From Shewanella sairae (GTDB taxonomy: Bacteria > Pseudomonadota > Gammaproteobacteria > Enterobacterales > Shewanellaceae): a DNA stretch of 64,000 bases. Position 1 is the stretch's first letter, and the number at the start of each line of letters is the position of its first letter. Shown here one piece after another: positions 15,460-23,989 of the stretch. The notes beneath the pieces are model-generated. The model did no database searches and was not told the DNA's origin. It was given only the letters and a program-made list of their open reading frames with translations. The translations under genes and the position numbers were made by a program. The DNA lies in contig NZ_JAKILT010000003.1 in assembly GCF_023283535.1 (NCBI RefSeq), positions 62,001 to 126,000 of the forward strand, read 5' to 3'.

Positions 15460-16446
15460 ATGAGTTTGATCGTTGACACTTTTAGTCGCACGGTAGAATA
15501 CCTGCGCCTTTCAGTCACTGACCGCTGTGATTTTCGCTGTGTGTATTGCATGAGCGAAGATCCGTGCTTTTTAAGCAAAGACCATGTGCTTAGTCTTGAA
15601 GAGTTAGCTTGGGTCGCACAAGCCTTTACCGAATTAGGTGTAAAGAAAATCCGCCTAACCGGTGGTGAACCGTTAGTGCGCACCGACTGTGATCAATTGG
15701 TCAAACTACTAGGCAAACTCCCCGGCCTTGAAGAGTTGTCGATGACCACCAACGGCTCGCGTTTAACCCGTTTCGCCGCAGAGATGCACGCCTCAGGCTT
15801 AAACCGACTCAATATTAGTCTCGACACTCTAAAACCAGACTTATTCACCAGCTTAACCCGCAACGGTAAAGTCGACCGCGTGATTGCCGGCATCGACGCC
15901 GCCATCGCCGCCGGTTTTAAGAAGATTAAAATCAACGCAGTGATTTTGCGTGGTCAAAACGATGATGAAGTCTTAGATTTAATCGAATTTTGCCGCGAAC
16001 GCGACCTCGATATCGCCTTTATCGAAGAGATGCCATTAGGCGTCATCGATGAGCGCAAGCGCAGCCGCCACTGCAGCAGCAAAGAAATTCAAGACATCAT
16101 CAGCGAACGTTATGAGCTTATTCAGTCAAACCGCCGCACAGGTGGCCCAGCGCGTTACTTCACCATGCCCGGCAGCGACATCCACGTTGGCTTTATCTCG
16201 CCCCACAGCAACAACTTCTGCCACGAATGCAACCGCGTCCGCGTCACCGTAGAAGGCAGATTGTTATTGTGTTTAGGCAATGAAAATTCGGTAGATTTAA
16301 AAGCGATAGTGCGCGAATTCCCCGGTGACATTGAAAAGCTAAAAGTAGCGATTCTAGACGGTATTCAACACAAGCCTAAAGAGCACCATTTTGACCCAAA
16401 TGGCGAAACGCAGATCTTGCGGTTTATGAATGCCACGGGTGGTTAA
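15460..16446 (+). CDS. moaA: GTP 3',8-cyclase MoaA, first paralogue
   Basis: 328-residue radical SAM enzyme for the first step of molybdopterin synthesis. The N-terminal cluster motif CDFRCVYC (Cys23, 27, 30) and RLTGGEPLVR bind [4Fe-4S]/SAM. The C-terminal cluster uses CHECNR plus a later Cys in LLLCLG. The essential C-terminal GG is present (MNATGG). It ends the tup-mob-moe operon, followed by a strong terminator. A second complete moaA lies at 32328-33308 under a Moco riboswitch; this copy has no such leader and should follow sigma-54 control. Confidence 0.93.
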   Translation: MSLIVDTFSRTVEYLRLSVTDRCDFRCVYCMSEDPCFLSKDHVLSLEELAWVAQAFTELGVKKIRLTGGEPLVRTDCDQLVKLLGKLPGLEELSMTTNGSRLTRFAAEMHASGLNRLNISLDTLKPDLFTSLTRNGKVDRVIAGIDAAIAAGFKKIKINAVILRGQNDDEVLDLIEFCRERDLDIAFIEEMPLGVIDERKRSRHCSSKEIQDIISERYELIQSNRRTGGPARYFTMPGSDIHVGFISPHSNNFCHECNRVRVTVEGRLLLCLGNENSVDLKAIVREFPGDIEKLKVAILDGIQHKPKEHHFDPNGETQILRFMNATGG

Positions 16447-16534
16447 CTGTTGCTTGAACAGTTATTTATCGCTTTGTTTGCTACGGTGGTTTATGTAGCC
16501 ACAGTGTTTGGCTGTTAGCTTGTGCTACATACAC

Positions 16535-16567
16535 AAAACCCGACGCAAATGTCGGGTTTTGTTTTAT
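16535..16567 (+). terminator. Intrinsic terminator of the tup-mob-moe-moaA1 operon
   Basis: A perfect 10-bp stem, AAAACCCGAC (16535-16544) and GTCGGGTTTT (16551-16560), loop GCAAAT, followed by GTTTTATTT. Confidence 0.88.
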
Positions 16568-16596
16568 TTGGAAACACCAATAAGTTAAATTACTTT

Positions 16597-16882
16597 TCAA
16601 GTATCACCACGAGCTCTATCCAACTCGTAAAGCGTATAACCATCTCCATCTTCCATAGCTTGGCAGTAGAGTGGATCTTTAAACTGCTCTACTTCATTGG
16701 AAAGCGATAGATTCTTCACTAAGGCTTTCAACTTTATTCTGTAGCAAACGGTTCTCAGCCTCCAGTTCATCAAGCTTTTCACTTAGCTTTAATATGGACT
16801 TATTTGTAATAGGAAATCTATTAACTTCATGCCAAAGCCCTATAAAAAGAGCAACAAAAGATACCCAAACTAACCAGCTCAA
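16597..16882 (-). pseudogene. Small membrane-anchored coiled-coil protein, apparently frameshifted
   Basis: A strong ribosome site AGGGGGAG lies 6 bp before TTG 16880-16882. The first frame gives 62 residues: a transmembrane helix (WLVWVSFVALFIGLW) and a heptad-rich region (LKLSEKLDELEAENRLLQ), stopping at 16694. The overlapping -1/+2 frame continues as an acidic tail (EVEQFKDPLYCQAMEDGDGY ... ELDRARGDT) to 16597 that looks coding and has no own start signal. The simplest reading is one gene of about 90 codons broken by an indel near 16700-16715, or a sequencing error. A genuine 62-residue protein is the alternative. No family recognised. Confidence 0.45.
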
Positions 16883-16924
16883 AGGATGCTCCCCCTAAAG
16901 ACTTAAAACTAATAAGTTTCAGCT

Positions 16925-17227
16925 CTAAACTTCGTATATTTTACTTTTTCCAATCCACCCATTGTCCAGAGCCTCCTCAATGAGATACTCAAGATCTAAA
17001 TCAAAACCATCATCCATTTCAACTTCTCGAGAATCAATATGGCAATTAAACTCACTGCTTTCCTGACACCATGCAATTGAGCTAACAGGTTCGCTGGAAC
17101 CGAGATTTTCACTTAACCTCAATCCAATAAAAGGGACGAAAGGTAATTCTAGTTTTTTGTGAAAAAACACTGCTTTTTCATCATTTAAACTATGAATTGT
17201 AAGGGTAAAATGTACTTTGTACTTCAT
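16925..17227 (-). CDS. Hypothetical small acidic protein
   Basis: 100 residues from ATG 17227 (MKYKVHFTLTIHSLND), with a TTGAGA ribosome site; an upstream start at 17260 adds 11 unlikely residues. The translation has alternating beta-like strands (KVHFTLTIHSL, VPFIGLRLSE) and an acidic C-terminal helix (DDGFDLDLEYLIEEALDNGW). No family recognised. Its lower G+C and position at the edge of a repeat-rich stretch fit accessory DNA. Confidence 0.6.
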   Translation of the reverse strand: MKYKVHFTLTIHSLNDEKAVFFHKKLELPFVPFIGLRLSENLGSSEPVSSIAWCQESSEFNCHIDSREVEMDDGFDLDLEYLIEEALDNGWIGKSKIYEV

Positions 17228-17518
17228 TATAAGTCTCAACGGTGAGGCTGCACCTGACAAAATGCTTAACTAAAACCTAGCTTTTAGATCTACTCTATTA
17301 TTTGACTACTTCATACAATAAAGCCAAACATTTTTAATAAATAAGAGACTCTAAACTGATATTTTATATAGAACTCCTATTTATAGCTCTTCGTTAATGA
17401 TAGCTATAAATAGACTAGGAAGATGACAAAGCATATGAACCTTTCTACAGCGACACCTTGTAAGCTATACGTGTAACTTTCGACACAAGTGATTTCAATT
17501 GCCTGCGGCCAGCGCATG

Positions 17519-17608
17519 TGCAGACACTTCTTAGGCACGCTGCAAGTACGTCCTTGTAAGCTCTACGATGGCATCCATGTCATCAAAGGCCTAAGTCGCA
17601 TCTGCACG
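17519..17608. repeat. Long imperfect palindromic repeat
   Basis: About 90 bp folding on itself: GCAGA with TCTGC at the ends, CTTAGG with CCTAAG inside, and an apical hairpin GATGGCAT-cc-ATGTCATC. The layout and words (GCAAGTACGTCCTTGTAAGC, GCATCCATG) match a dispersed intergenic repeat I recall from Shewanella genomes, which I could not check here. Confidence 0.55.
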
Positions 17609-17690
17609 GGTTTAGAAAAGCGTAATAATTTCGCCTATTGAGTTCTCAATATAAAAACTGAAGCCTAAAAGGCTCCACCAATTACCACAG

Positions 17691-17966
17691 AAAACACCAA
17701 TTTCCCCATCGAAGTTGCCGAAATACGGAAATGAAAATGCCGTGGAACCATCATGGATGATGGTTCAGGCTCAGCGGGACATGGATATCCCATCTGAGCC
17801 GTTAGGCGATTTTTATTGGAGTATGAGGATCAACAACTTCGTCGGGGCGTCATGGTGGATGCAAGGAGGATAAGGACGAGCAGTCCTCCTTGCCCGGGTG
17901 TGGGATGGAATCCCACGACTTTAATTGTTAGACGTAGTCTAACTTAAAGATCAGGCGCAGCCTGAT
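17691..17966 (+). repeat. Structured repeat element, copy 1, with two mini-hairpins
   Basis: A long-range stem CCCC-AT-CGAAGTTG (17704-17717) pairs with CAACTTCG-TC-GGGG (17834-17847), extended by ATAC/GTAT. It encloses hairpin ACCATCAT-GG-ATGATGGT (17747-17764) and a bulged hairpin GGCTCAG-c-GGGACA / TATCCC-at-CTGAGCC (17768-17800). Downstream follow CAAGGAGGA/TCCTCCTTG (17862-17892) and GTGGGAT-GGA-ATCCCAC (17900-17916). It ends with GTTAGAC-GTA-GTCTAAC (17927-17943) and ATCAGGC-GCA-GCCTGAT (17950-17966). Copy 2 at 19169 keeps every stem with different bases. No ORF; identity unknown. Confidence 0.72.
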
Positions 17967-18010
17967 TGCCTTTTTAGCTATAAAGATTAAGCCTAATCGA
18001 GGAAAACCCG

Positions 18011-18265
18011 TTACTCAAACATCTGATGACTCTTGATCAAAGTACACGACGGATCATCTTCGCGTTTATTGATATTAACCAACTGGTAAGCAGCCTTAAT
18101 CTCTTTACCAATTTGCTGGTTTACAGATTCAACACCACTAGCCTCAACAGCCTTAAGGTAAGCCTGCATCAATTCACGATCATTCTGAATGATCAAAAAA
18201 ATCTCATTAGATAACTTCTTATTTAGCTTCTGCACAGCCAATTGAGCAATTTCTTTAGGTAACAT
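18011..18265 (-). CDS. Hypothetical small helical protein
   Basis: 84 residues from ATG 18265 (MLPKEIAQLAVQKLNKKL), preceded by GAAGAG at 7-nt spacing; an apparent upstream TTG start at 18280 would overlap that ribosome site. The protein is predicted mostly alpha-helical, charged, without signal peptide or membrane segment. No family recognised. It lies between the two structured repeat copies. Confidence 0.65.
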   Translation of the reverse strand: MLPKEIAQLAVQKLNKKLSNEIFLIIQNDRELMQAYLKAVEASGVESVNQQIGKEIKAAYQLVNINKREDDPSCTLIKSHQMFE

Positions 18266-18393
18266 GATTATTCTCTTCAAGTATCAGCTAGGTCGCTGAT
18301 TTCATCATTATTATTAAGCGACTATCCACCGAAAAATATGAAGCCGATGAAGGTTTAACTTGAGAGTTTTAATATGCTTTCATCAAACGATAC

Positions 18394-18933
18394 CTAATTG
18401 CTTTCCGGAATATCAAATAAATAGTCTGTCACACCAATATCGATATTTATTTGGCTCAATAAGGTACTTAACTGGCCTCTGTGGTGTGTTTGATGATTAA
18501 AAAGGTGACTAACAAGCTCGCCAAAGTCGCGTTTACTGACCACACCTTGTGTATTTGAATACGCTAATGGCGCATTAAAATCAGACTCATTGGCTTCATT
18601 TTTAAGCCAGTGACATATCGCACAATCAACCTTTTCACGAGCTGCTCGTAGCAATAAGTAATCAGAGAATAAGAAATCATCGAGACTTTTAGGCTTAGGC
18701 ATATCAGCTAAACCCAATAAAGATTGATACTTGATAGAGTGCGTTGCAAATCTATTCAACCAAATAAGATCGCCAACTAATAGATGATTAAGCGTGCCCA
18801 TTATTGAATTAAAAAATGCGCCACGGTTTTCGTTAATTTCACTTTCAGTAAGCTCCGCAATAGCCTGATAGCACTGACTATTCATCCGCTGATTATACTC
18901 CGACATCAGTATAAAATGATGCTGTAAATTCAT
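18394..18933 (-). CDS. DinB-family putative metal-dependent protein
   Basis: 179 residues with the DinB/YfiT four-helix-bundle pattern: a first histidine in GTLNHLLVGDLIWL and the C-terminal pair in HLFNHQTHHRGQL, which together form the metal site of this family. Members include thiol S-transferases and hydrolases, but the substrate here is unknown. AAGG lies 7 nt before the ATG. It is flanked on both sides by the structured repeats. Confidence 0.83.
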   Translation of the reverse strand: MNLQHHFILMSEYNQRMNSQCYQAIAELTESEINENRGAFFNSIMGTLNHLLVGDLIWLNRFATHSIKYQSLLGLADMPKPKSLDDFLFSDYLLLRAAREKVDCAICHWLKNEANESDFNAPLAYSNTQGVVSKRDFGELVSHLFNHQTHHRGQLSTLLSQINIDIGVTDYLFDIPESN

Positions 18934-19168
18934 GATAAAACCTTAGCCATACTTGCTAATTAAACCGCACCTCACCAGCGTTATCTATGCTGCATTTTGT
19001 ATTTTCATCGCAGGCACTGAGAGATATCCTCATTCAAATATAATCTATTGTTTTAACAGATAACATTGCACTAACGGATACTGTATCAACCTCTGTGTTA
19101 AACCTATAAAAAGAACAGAAAAGAAAAAACAAAGACACAGCAAGACCAACAACGACTCAAAGGTTACA

Positions 19169-19425
19169 GAAAACGCCAACTCCCCATCGAAGTTGCCGAA
19201 ATACGTTGGAAACTCTCTATAAACCAGAGTCACGTGAGCCCGACAGGGATGTCGGGTTAGCTTTCGCGGGGCAAGATGCCCCATCGGAAGCGTTAGTGAT
19301 TTATCCATAAGTATGAGGATCAACAACTTCGTTAGGGGCGGCAGGGGACTCTTTATGAAAGAAATAGGCAAGAGGGGATTGCTGTTGATCCCCTCTTGGC
19401 CGAGTGTGAGCTGGAAGCTCACGAC
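19169..19425 (+). repeat. Structured repeat element, copy 2
   Basis: Same architecture and orientation as copy 1. Stem CCCC-AT-CGAAGTTG (19182-19195) pairs with CAACTTCG-TTA-GGGG (19324-19338). Inside are CCCGAC/GTCGGG (19239-19256) and GCTTTCG-c-GGGGCA / TGCCCC-at-CGGAAGC (19260-19291). Outside are CAAGAGGGGAT/ATCCCCTCTTG (19369-19398) and GTGAGCT-GGA-AGCTCAC (19406-19422). Unpaired or loop words are identical between copies (CAGAAAAC, CCATCGAAGTTGCCGAAATAC, GTATGAGGATCAACAACTTC, and the GGA triloop), while stems differ by compensating changes. Confidence 0.72.
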
Positions 19426-19429
19426 CTTT

Positions 19430-19573
19430 ATCAAGCGCAGCTTGATTGCCTTTAGCTCAGGCGCAGCCTGACGGAATTATCAAACGAAGTTTGATTGCTT
19501 AAGTTGTTAGACGCAGTCTAGCTTAGAAGTCAGGCATCGCCTGATAAGAACCAATTGTTAGACAACGTCTAAC
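19430..19573 (+). repeat. Array of six 7-bp mini-hairpins with triloops
   Basis: ATCAAGC-GCA-GCTTGAT (19430-19446), TCAGGC-GCA-GCCTGA (19457-19471), ATCAAAC-GAA-GTTTGAT (19479-19495), GTTAGAC-GCA-GTCTAGC (19506-19522), TCAGGC-ATC-GCCTGA (19530-19544), GTTAGAC-AAC-GTCTAAC (19557-19573). With the two after copy 1, six of eight have a C-GNA-G loop closure, known to make very stable DNA mini-hairpins. The stem families TTAGAC, TCAGGC, TCAAGC and TCAAAC recur. A further CAAGC-GGTA-GCTTG follows at about 19583. Confidence 0.7.
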
Positions 19574-19671
19574 CCACAACCCCAAGCGGTAGCTTGAAAC
19601 CAACCATTTGTGGTTAAACCAACTTGCAGATACACTTATAAAACAACCATCCACAAACAATTACCCAAACC

Positions 19672-20124
19672 ATGGCACTCTCGCGTAAAAAGTGGAACAC
19701 CATTATCATCGTCGCCTCAGTGCTGATGATCTCCGTGTTGACTGTGATTGAAAAAAACAGCCAACAAACGCCACTGCATACCCAAGCCCTATTTGATAAA
19801 GCCGCGCCATTATCACAACTACAATATGGTGAGCATTGGTTGCAGAAACGCCAATCTGGCTGGCAATGTAGCAGCAATGTGCTCAACTGCTTAGAGTGGG
19901 CTAACGCTTGGGAACAAGTGCATATCTCCGCGCTGACCGATAAGCCAGAAACAGCTGGAGAGCCGATAGAGTTAGTTATTCAAGTGGATGATCTCGATGA
20001 CGCGCAGCTATGGGTACTGTTTCAACAACAAGGCTTATTAAAGTCGCCCGCTGGCAACTGGTATCAAGTGCCGCCCAGTCTACGCGAAGCCCTCAAACCG
20101 ATTATTCGCGCGCAAGTAAACTGA
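19672..20124 (+). CDS. Hypothetical membrane-anchored protein upstream of mutM
   Basis: 150 residues with one N-terminal transmembrane helix (TIIIVASVLMISVLTVI) and an extracytoplasmic domain containing CSSNVLNC, a possible disulfide. Family not recognised; I recall a similar small gene before mutM in Shewanella. It ends 69 bp before mutM on the same strand. No ribosome site is striking. Confidence 0.7.
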   Translation: MALSRKKWNTIIIVASVLMISVLTVIEKNSQQTPLHTQALFDKAAPLSQLQYGEHWLQKRQSGWQCSSNVLNCLEWANAWEQVHISALTDKPETAGEPIELVIQVDDLDDAQLWVLFQQQGLLKSPAGNWYQVPPSLREALKPIIRAQVN

Positions 20125-20193
20125 TCACGCTAAAAATTCGTAATGGCAGTTATCAATAGCAGCATAGAAAAATAACAACAAGAGAGAATATAA

Positions 20194-21009
20194 ATGCCGG
20201 AACTTCCCGAAGTTGAAGTCACTCGCCAAGGTGTATCACCTTACCTCATTGATAACCAAGTCACTGATTTAATCATCCGTAATCCGTCATTGCGCTGGCC
20301 GGTACCGGAAATAGCTAAACAGATTATTGGTCAAACCATACGTAATGTTCGTCGCCGTGCAAAATACTTGCTGATTGATACTGATGCCGGTACCACTATT
20401 GTCCATTTAGGCATGTCAGGTAGCCTGCGCATTTTGCCGGCCTCGACCCCAGTTGAAAAACACGATCATATCGATTTAGTGCTCGCTAGCGGTAAAGCGC
20501 TGCGCTACAACGATCCAAGACGCTTTGGCGCTTGGCTATGGTGCGAGTTACCGGAACAAGCACATCCATTATTAGCCAAATTAGGCCCAGAGCCGCTGAC
20601 AGATGCCTTTAATGCCGATTATCTATTAGAGAGCTTAGCTAATAAGAAAAAGGCCATCAAACTGTGTTTAATGGACAATCATATTGTAGTGGGTGTAGGC
20701 AATATTTACGCTAACGAAGCCCTATTTGCCGCTGGTATTCATCCGCAGGCTGAAGCGGGCAAAGTCGATGCCGAACGGATTGAGATTTTAGTCGCTGAAG
20801 TGAAACAGATCCTTGCTGGCGCGATCAAACAAGGCGGTACTACGCTGAAAGACTTTACCAATGCCGATGGTAAACCGGGATACTTTGCGCAAAAGCTGCA
20901 CGTTTATGGTCGTGGCGGGGAAACCTGTACTCAATGTGGCCACCTGCTCAGTGAAATTAAGCTTGGCCAACGGGCGACGGTTTTCTGTAGCTTGTGTCAG
21001 CCAAGATAA
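20194..21009 (+). CDS. mutM: Formamidopyrimidine-DNA glycosylase MutM (Fpg)
   Basis: 271 residues. Removes 8-oxoguanine and ring-opened purines and nicks the abasic site. The catalytic N-terminus [12 protein letters not shown] (Pro2, Glu3) is intact, as are the HxTH-like helix [10 protein letters not shown], the Lys in TTLKDF, and the zinc finger CTQCG ... CSLCQ at the C-terminus. AAGAGAGAAT precedes ATG. Normal length. Confidence 0.97.
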   Translation: MPELPEVEVTRQGVSPYLIDNQVTDLIIRNPSLRWPVPEIAKQIIGQTIRNVRRRAKYLLIDTDAGTTIVHLGMSGSLRILPASTPVEKHDHIDLVLASGKALRYNDPRRFGAWLWCELPEQAHPLLAKLGPEPLTDAFNADYLLESLANKKKAIKLCLMDNHIVVGVGNIYANEALFAAGIHPQAEAGKVDAERIEILVAEVKQILAGAIKQGGTTLKDFTNADGKPGYFAQKLHVYGRGGETCTQCGHLLSEIKLGQRATVFCSLCQPR

Positions 21010-21047
21010 CTGGCAAGCACCTATCTAATAGTAACAAGTCAGCGAGA

Positions 21048-21719
21048 TTACTTGTCTTCAATGATCTCGCTTATCTGTTGCCTCAAGCGAGTTTTATACA
21101 AGTAAAAGGCGATGATTGAGGCACATACAAATAATCCCGCGCTGATAAGCAAACTGGTATTGTCTGACAGTCCAAGTCCTGCTCCTGCAAAACTAAACAC
21201 CATCATTTGCGGAATAAAACCGATACCACTGCCAGTAAAAAAGCGCCAAGCACTGATGTGAGTAGAACCCGCTGCCAGATTGGTCAAAAAGTTACTGCTC
21301 AGCGGCAAAATACGGATCATAATCATCTTCAATATCGTGCGGTGAACAATTAAATTCTCTAGGCGAGTCAACTTAGATTGAAAGCGTTTTTTTAAGCTAT
21401 CCCTAAACACAAATCGAGCAAAATAAAAGGTAAGAACGCAGCCTAGTAGCGCCGATAAGCTGCCCACTAATGCGCCTTTTATACCCCCCAGTGCAAAACC
21501 AAAAGCAAAAGCCATAAACTGCCTTGGCCCACCAACACTAGTATAAGCTGCGCCAATAAAAAACAGCACCACAAGGCCTTTATCACCCTGCTCTGCTAAA
21601 TATTCAGCAATCCAGTTACTATCAGCAACCGTCGCAAATGCGCCTTGCTGAAACGCGTAGATAACCAGCGATAGCACGGTAATAACTGACAATATTTTAG
21701 CAAAACGCTTCATACCCAA
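21048..21719 (-). CDS. TVP38/TMEM64 (VTT-domain) inner-membrane protein
   Basis: 223 residues with about five hydrophobic segments. The VTT/DedA-like core is seen in AYTSVGGPRQFMAFAFGFALGG, FARFVFRD and LPLSSNFLTNLAAGSTHIS with GFIPQMMVFSFAGAGLG. Family members are thought to move or scramble lipids; the substrate is unknown. Convergent with mutM (38 bp between stops). Confidence 0.82.
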   Translation of the reverse strand: MGMKRFAKILSVITVLSLVIYAFQQGAFATVADSNWIAEYLAEQGDKGLVVLFFIGAAYTSVGGPRQFMAFAFGFALGGIKGALVGSLSALLGCVLTFYFARFVFRDSLKKRFQSKLTRLENLIVHRTILKMIMIRILPLSSNFLTNLAAGSTHISAWRFFTGSGIGFIPQMMVFSFAGAGLGLSDNTSLLISAGLFVCASIIAFYLYKTRLRQQISEIIEDK

Positions 21720-21773
21720 TCCGCAATCATTATTTAAACGCCCAAGCTGTCCAAATTGAGGATCAGCAGCAGT

Positions 21774-21805
21774 AAAAAAGCCAACGTATCAACGTTGGCT
21801 TTTTT
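21774..21805 (-). terminator. Bidirectional terminator after the Wzi-like gene
   Basis: A perfect 14-bp stem, AAAAAAGCCAACGT (21774-21787) and ACGTTGGCTTTTTT (21792-21805), 4-nt loop. T-tracts on either strand let it serve the minus-strand gene ending at 21821. Confidence 0.88.
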
Positions 21806-21820
21806 CATACTTAAAGCGAG

Positions 21821-23314
21821 TTAAAACTTATATTCATAAGTGCCAAACACACTCGCATTGGTCTCATTATCTTTTGTTTCAAACTCAGACTGAGATACCG
21901 TGCCACCAACGCTCATCATGCCTTGCCACATTGGCATTCTGTAACTGAGCTCCAACATTAATAAGTCTTCTTTCAGCGGCTGTGGCGCCCAACCATGAGA
22001 AGGACTTTTACCGTCTTTATTCAATTGCGCATAACGTAACAGCGAAGTCAGACCTTTGCTATTGGCATACTGACCAATGAGTCCTAATACGTATACGCTA
22101 GCATCACTGTCATAAGTACTGCCTAGTGCGCGGCCATAGTGACGCGAACCACTCTTATAAGTTGAGTGCTCATAAAAACAGTTGAACGCATTTTCATTTT
22201 CGCCACAGGCAACCATGGTATCTGTGTACTCTAAGAACACCTTATATTGCTGCCCATCTAGGTTAAAGCGTGTATCGGCACCGAATAGTTTGCCGCAATC
22301 GACGATATCCCAAGGTGCAGAGCTTTTGGCATCTTCACAGGTTCTTTCATAGTAGACACCGAACGGTACATTGTACCAAGTGTCACTAAAGCGAATATCG
22401 TAACCCGCCATTTGGTTACCGTAATTAGAGCAGTCACCGTCATCAAACGCGCGGCAATCACGTTGACCTGTGATAGATTTAAACGCACTTTCCCAAGTAC
22501 ATTCTTGGCCATCACCACAGAACTGTGCGGTCCAAGATAAACCCATTTCTAGTTGTCTAAATGGGCGGATAGAGCCACGAAAGTTCCATAACAATGTATT
22601 GGCAGCGTAACGCTCTTCCTCAAATCGGCTAACCCCTGCAGTCAAGGTCCAAGGACCCAACCACGACAGCCAAGGGGTTTCAAAGGCTGCGGCATTATTA
22701 CGGCTAAGCATTAATGCCGGCATAGGTCTCGCGTTATTCGACTTATGTAACGAAGAGTCAAAACCCGGTCCCCACCACTGATCGACCGCTCCGAAACTGA
22801 ACATCCAATTACCTAGCACCATGGCAAGGTAAGAGTCATCAAAACGAAACTCTTTATCGTCTAAAGGATCATAATTTGCCGACGCTGAAATCTTGTAGGC
22901 AAATCGCTCGCCAAGGTACTCGTATGAAGCTGTTGCCTCGCCTTGCTCACGGTAATCAGAGCCAAAGTGTTGAAAACGAGCAGCCTCACTGGCACCAGCA
23001 AGCTTAATGCTGACATTGCCACGATTTTCAACCGCATTGCGGTAGTAATAATTGACCCGAGAAAATGCATCAACCAATGCAGGGCTTAAGCGTGAAGGCT
23101 CAACCTTGGCTAAATCAGTACCTATACCTGACCACATGAGCGGGTAAGTATTAACAGGTACGGTAATCACACCTGCATCAGCCAGTGCTTGAATGTCAGC
23201 ACGCAAATAGATATCAGACGTATCAACCCATGGCGCAGCATGAGCAGCAAGGGAAAAAACAAGGCTGATAATAGCTAGCAATCGAATCGCGCTAACTCTA
23301 ATAAACTTAAACAT
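21821..23314 (-). CDS. Capsule assembly Wzi-family outer-membrane protein
   Basis: 497 residues. A signal peptide (LAAHAAPW) is followed by the Wzi-family start YLRADIQALADAGVITVPV and a beta-barrel with repeated aromatic strands; FSFGAVDQWWGPG and LMLSRNN are family-typical. Wzi anchors capsule or exopolysaccharide to the surface. Several cysteines in the middle (CGDGQECTW, CRAFDDGDC) suggest disulfides. It starts 7 bp after coaD stops; no capsule genes are nearby. Confidence 0.85.
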   Translation of the reverse strand: MFKFIRVSAIRLLAIISLVFSLAAHAAPWVDTSDIYLRADIQALADAGVITVPVNTYPLMWSGIGTDLAKVEPSRLSPALVDAFSRVNYYYRNAVENRGNVSIKLAGASEAARFQHFGSDYREQGEATASYEYLGERFAYKISASANYDPLDDKEFRFDDSYLAMVLGNWMFSFGAVDQWWGPGFDSSLHKSNNARPMPALMLSRNNAAAFETPWLSWLGPWTLTAGVSRFEEERYAANTLLWNFRGSIRPFRQLEMGLSWTAQFCGDGQECTWESAFKSITGQRDCRAFDDGDCSNYGNQMAGYDIRFSDTWYNVPFGVYYERTCEDAKSSAPWDIVDCGKLFGADTRFNLDGQQYKVFLEYTDTMVACGENENAFNCFYEHSTYKSGSRHYGRALGSTYDSDASVYVLGLIGQYANSKGLTSLLRYAQLNKDGKSPSHGWAPQPLKEDLLMLELSYRMPMWQGMMSVGGTVSQSEFETKDNETNASVFGTYEYKF

Positions 23315-23320
23315 AAGCAG

Positions 23321-23872
<552 letters not shown>

Positions 23873-23989
23873 TTAGGCGACTATCCTACTCGTTATCGGC
23901 TTCATTGTGAATGTAAAAGCTTATATAAGCAGCATTTGTTACCTAAGGATTACATTGCAGATACATTCTCAAAGCGTAAACAAAAGCAA

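Larger units (their letters stand above)
17228..18010. other. Gene-free, repeat-rich region
   Basis: 783 bp with no credible gene. 17228-17518 is A/T-rich and holds nothing I can name. It is followed by a palindromic repeat (17519-17608), a short linker, and the first copy of a large folded element with two mini-hairpins (17691-17966). Confidence 0.6.
18934..19671. other. Gene-free region holding repeat copy 2 and mini-hairpin array
   Basis: 738 bp. 18934-19168 has nothing I recognise. 19169-19425 is the second structured element and 19430-19573 the hairpin array. The 130-codon frame at 19045-19434 on the minus strand lies on the folded element and is not credible. Confidence 0.6.

Noticed and set aside
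17228..17310. Integron attC site near the small gene at 16925-17227
   Set aside because: GTTGAG/CTCAAC words are present but the R'/L' core spacing and paired stems of attC are missing, and no integrase is nearby.
18026..18214. 62-codon plus-strand frame
   Set aside because: Antisense to the hypothetical gene at 18011-18265, which has a proper ribosome site.
19045..19434. 129-codon open frame on the minus strand
   Set aside because: It lies across the structured repeat copy 2 with its inverted repeats, has no ribosome site or domain, and its composition is explained by the stems.
19430..19573. CRISPR array
   Set aside because: Repeats are short palindromes with variable stems and irregular short gaps; there are no spacers of uniform length and no cas genes.
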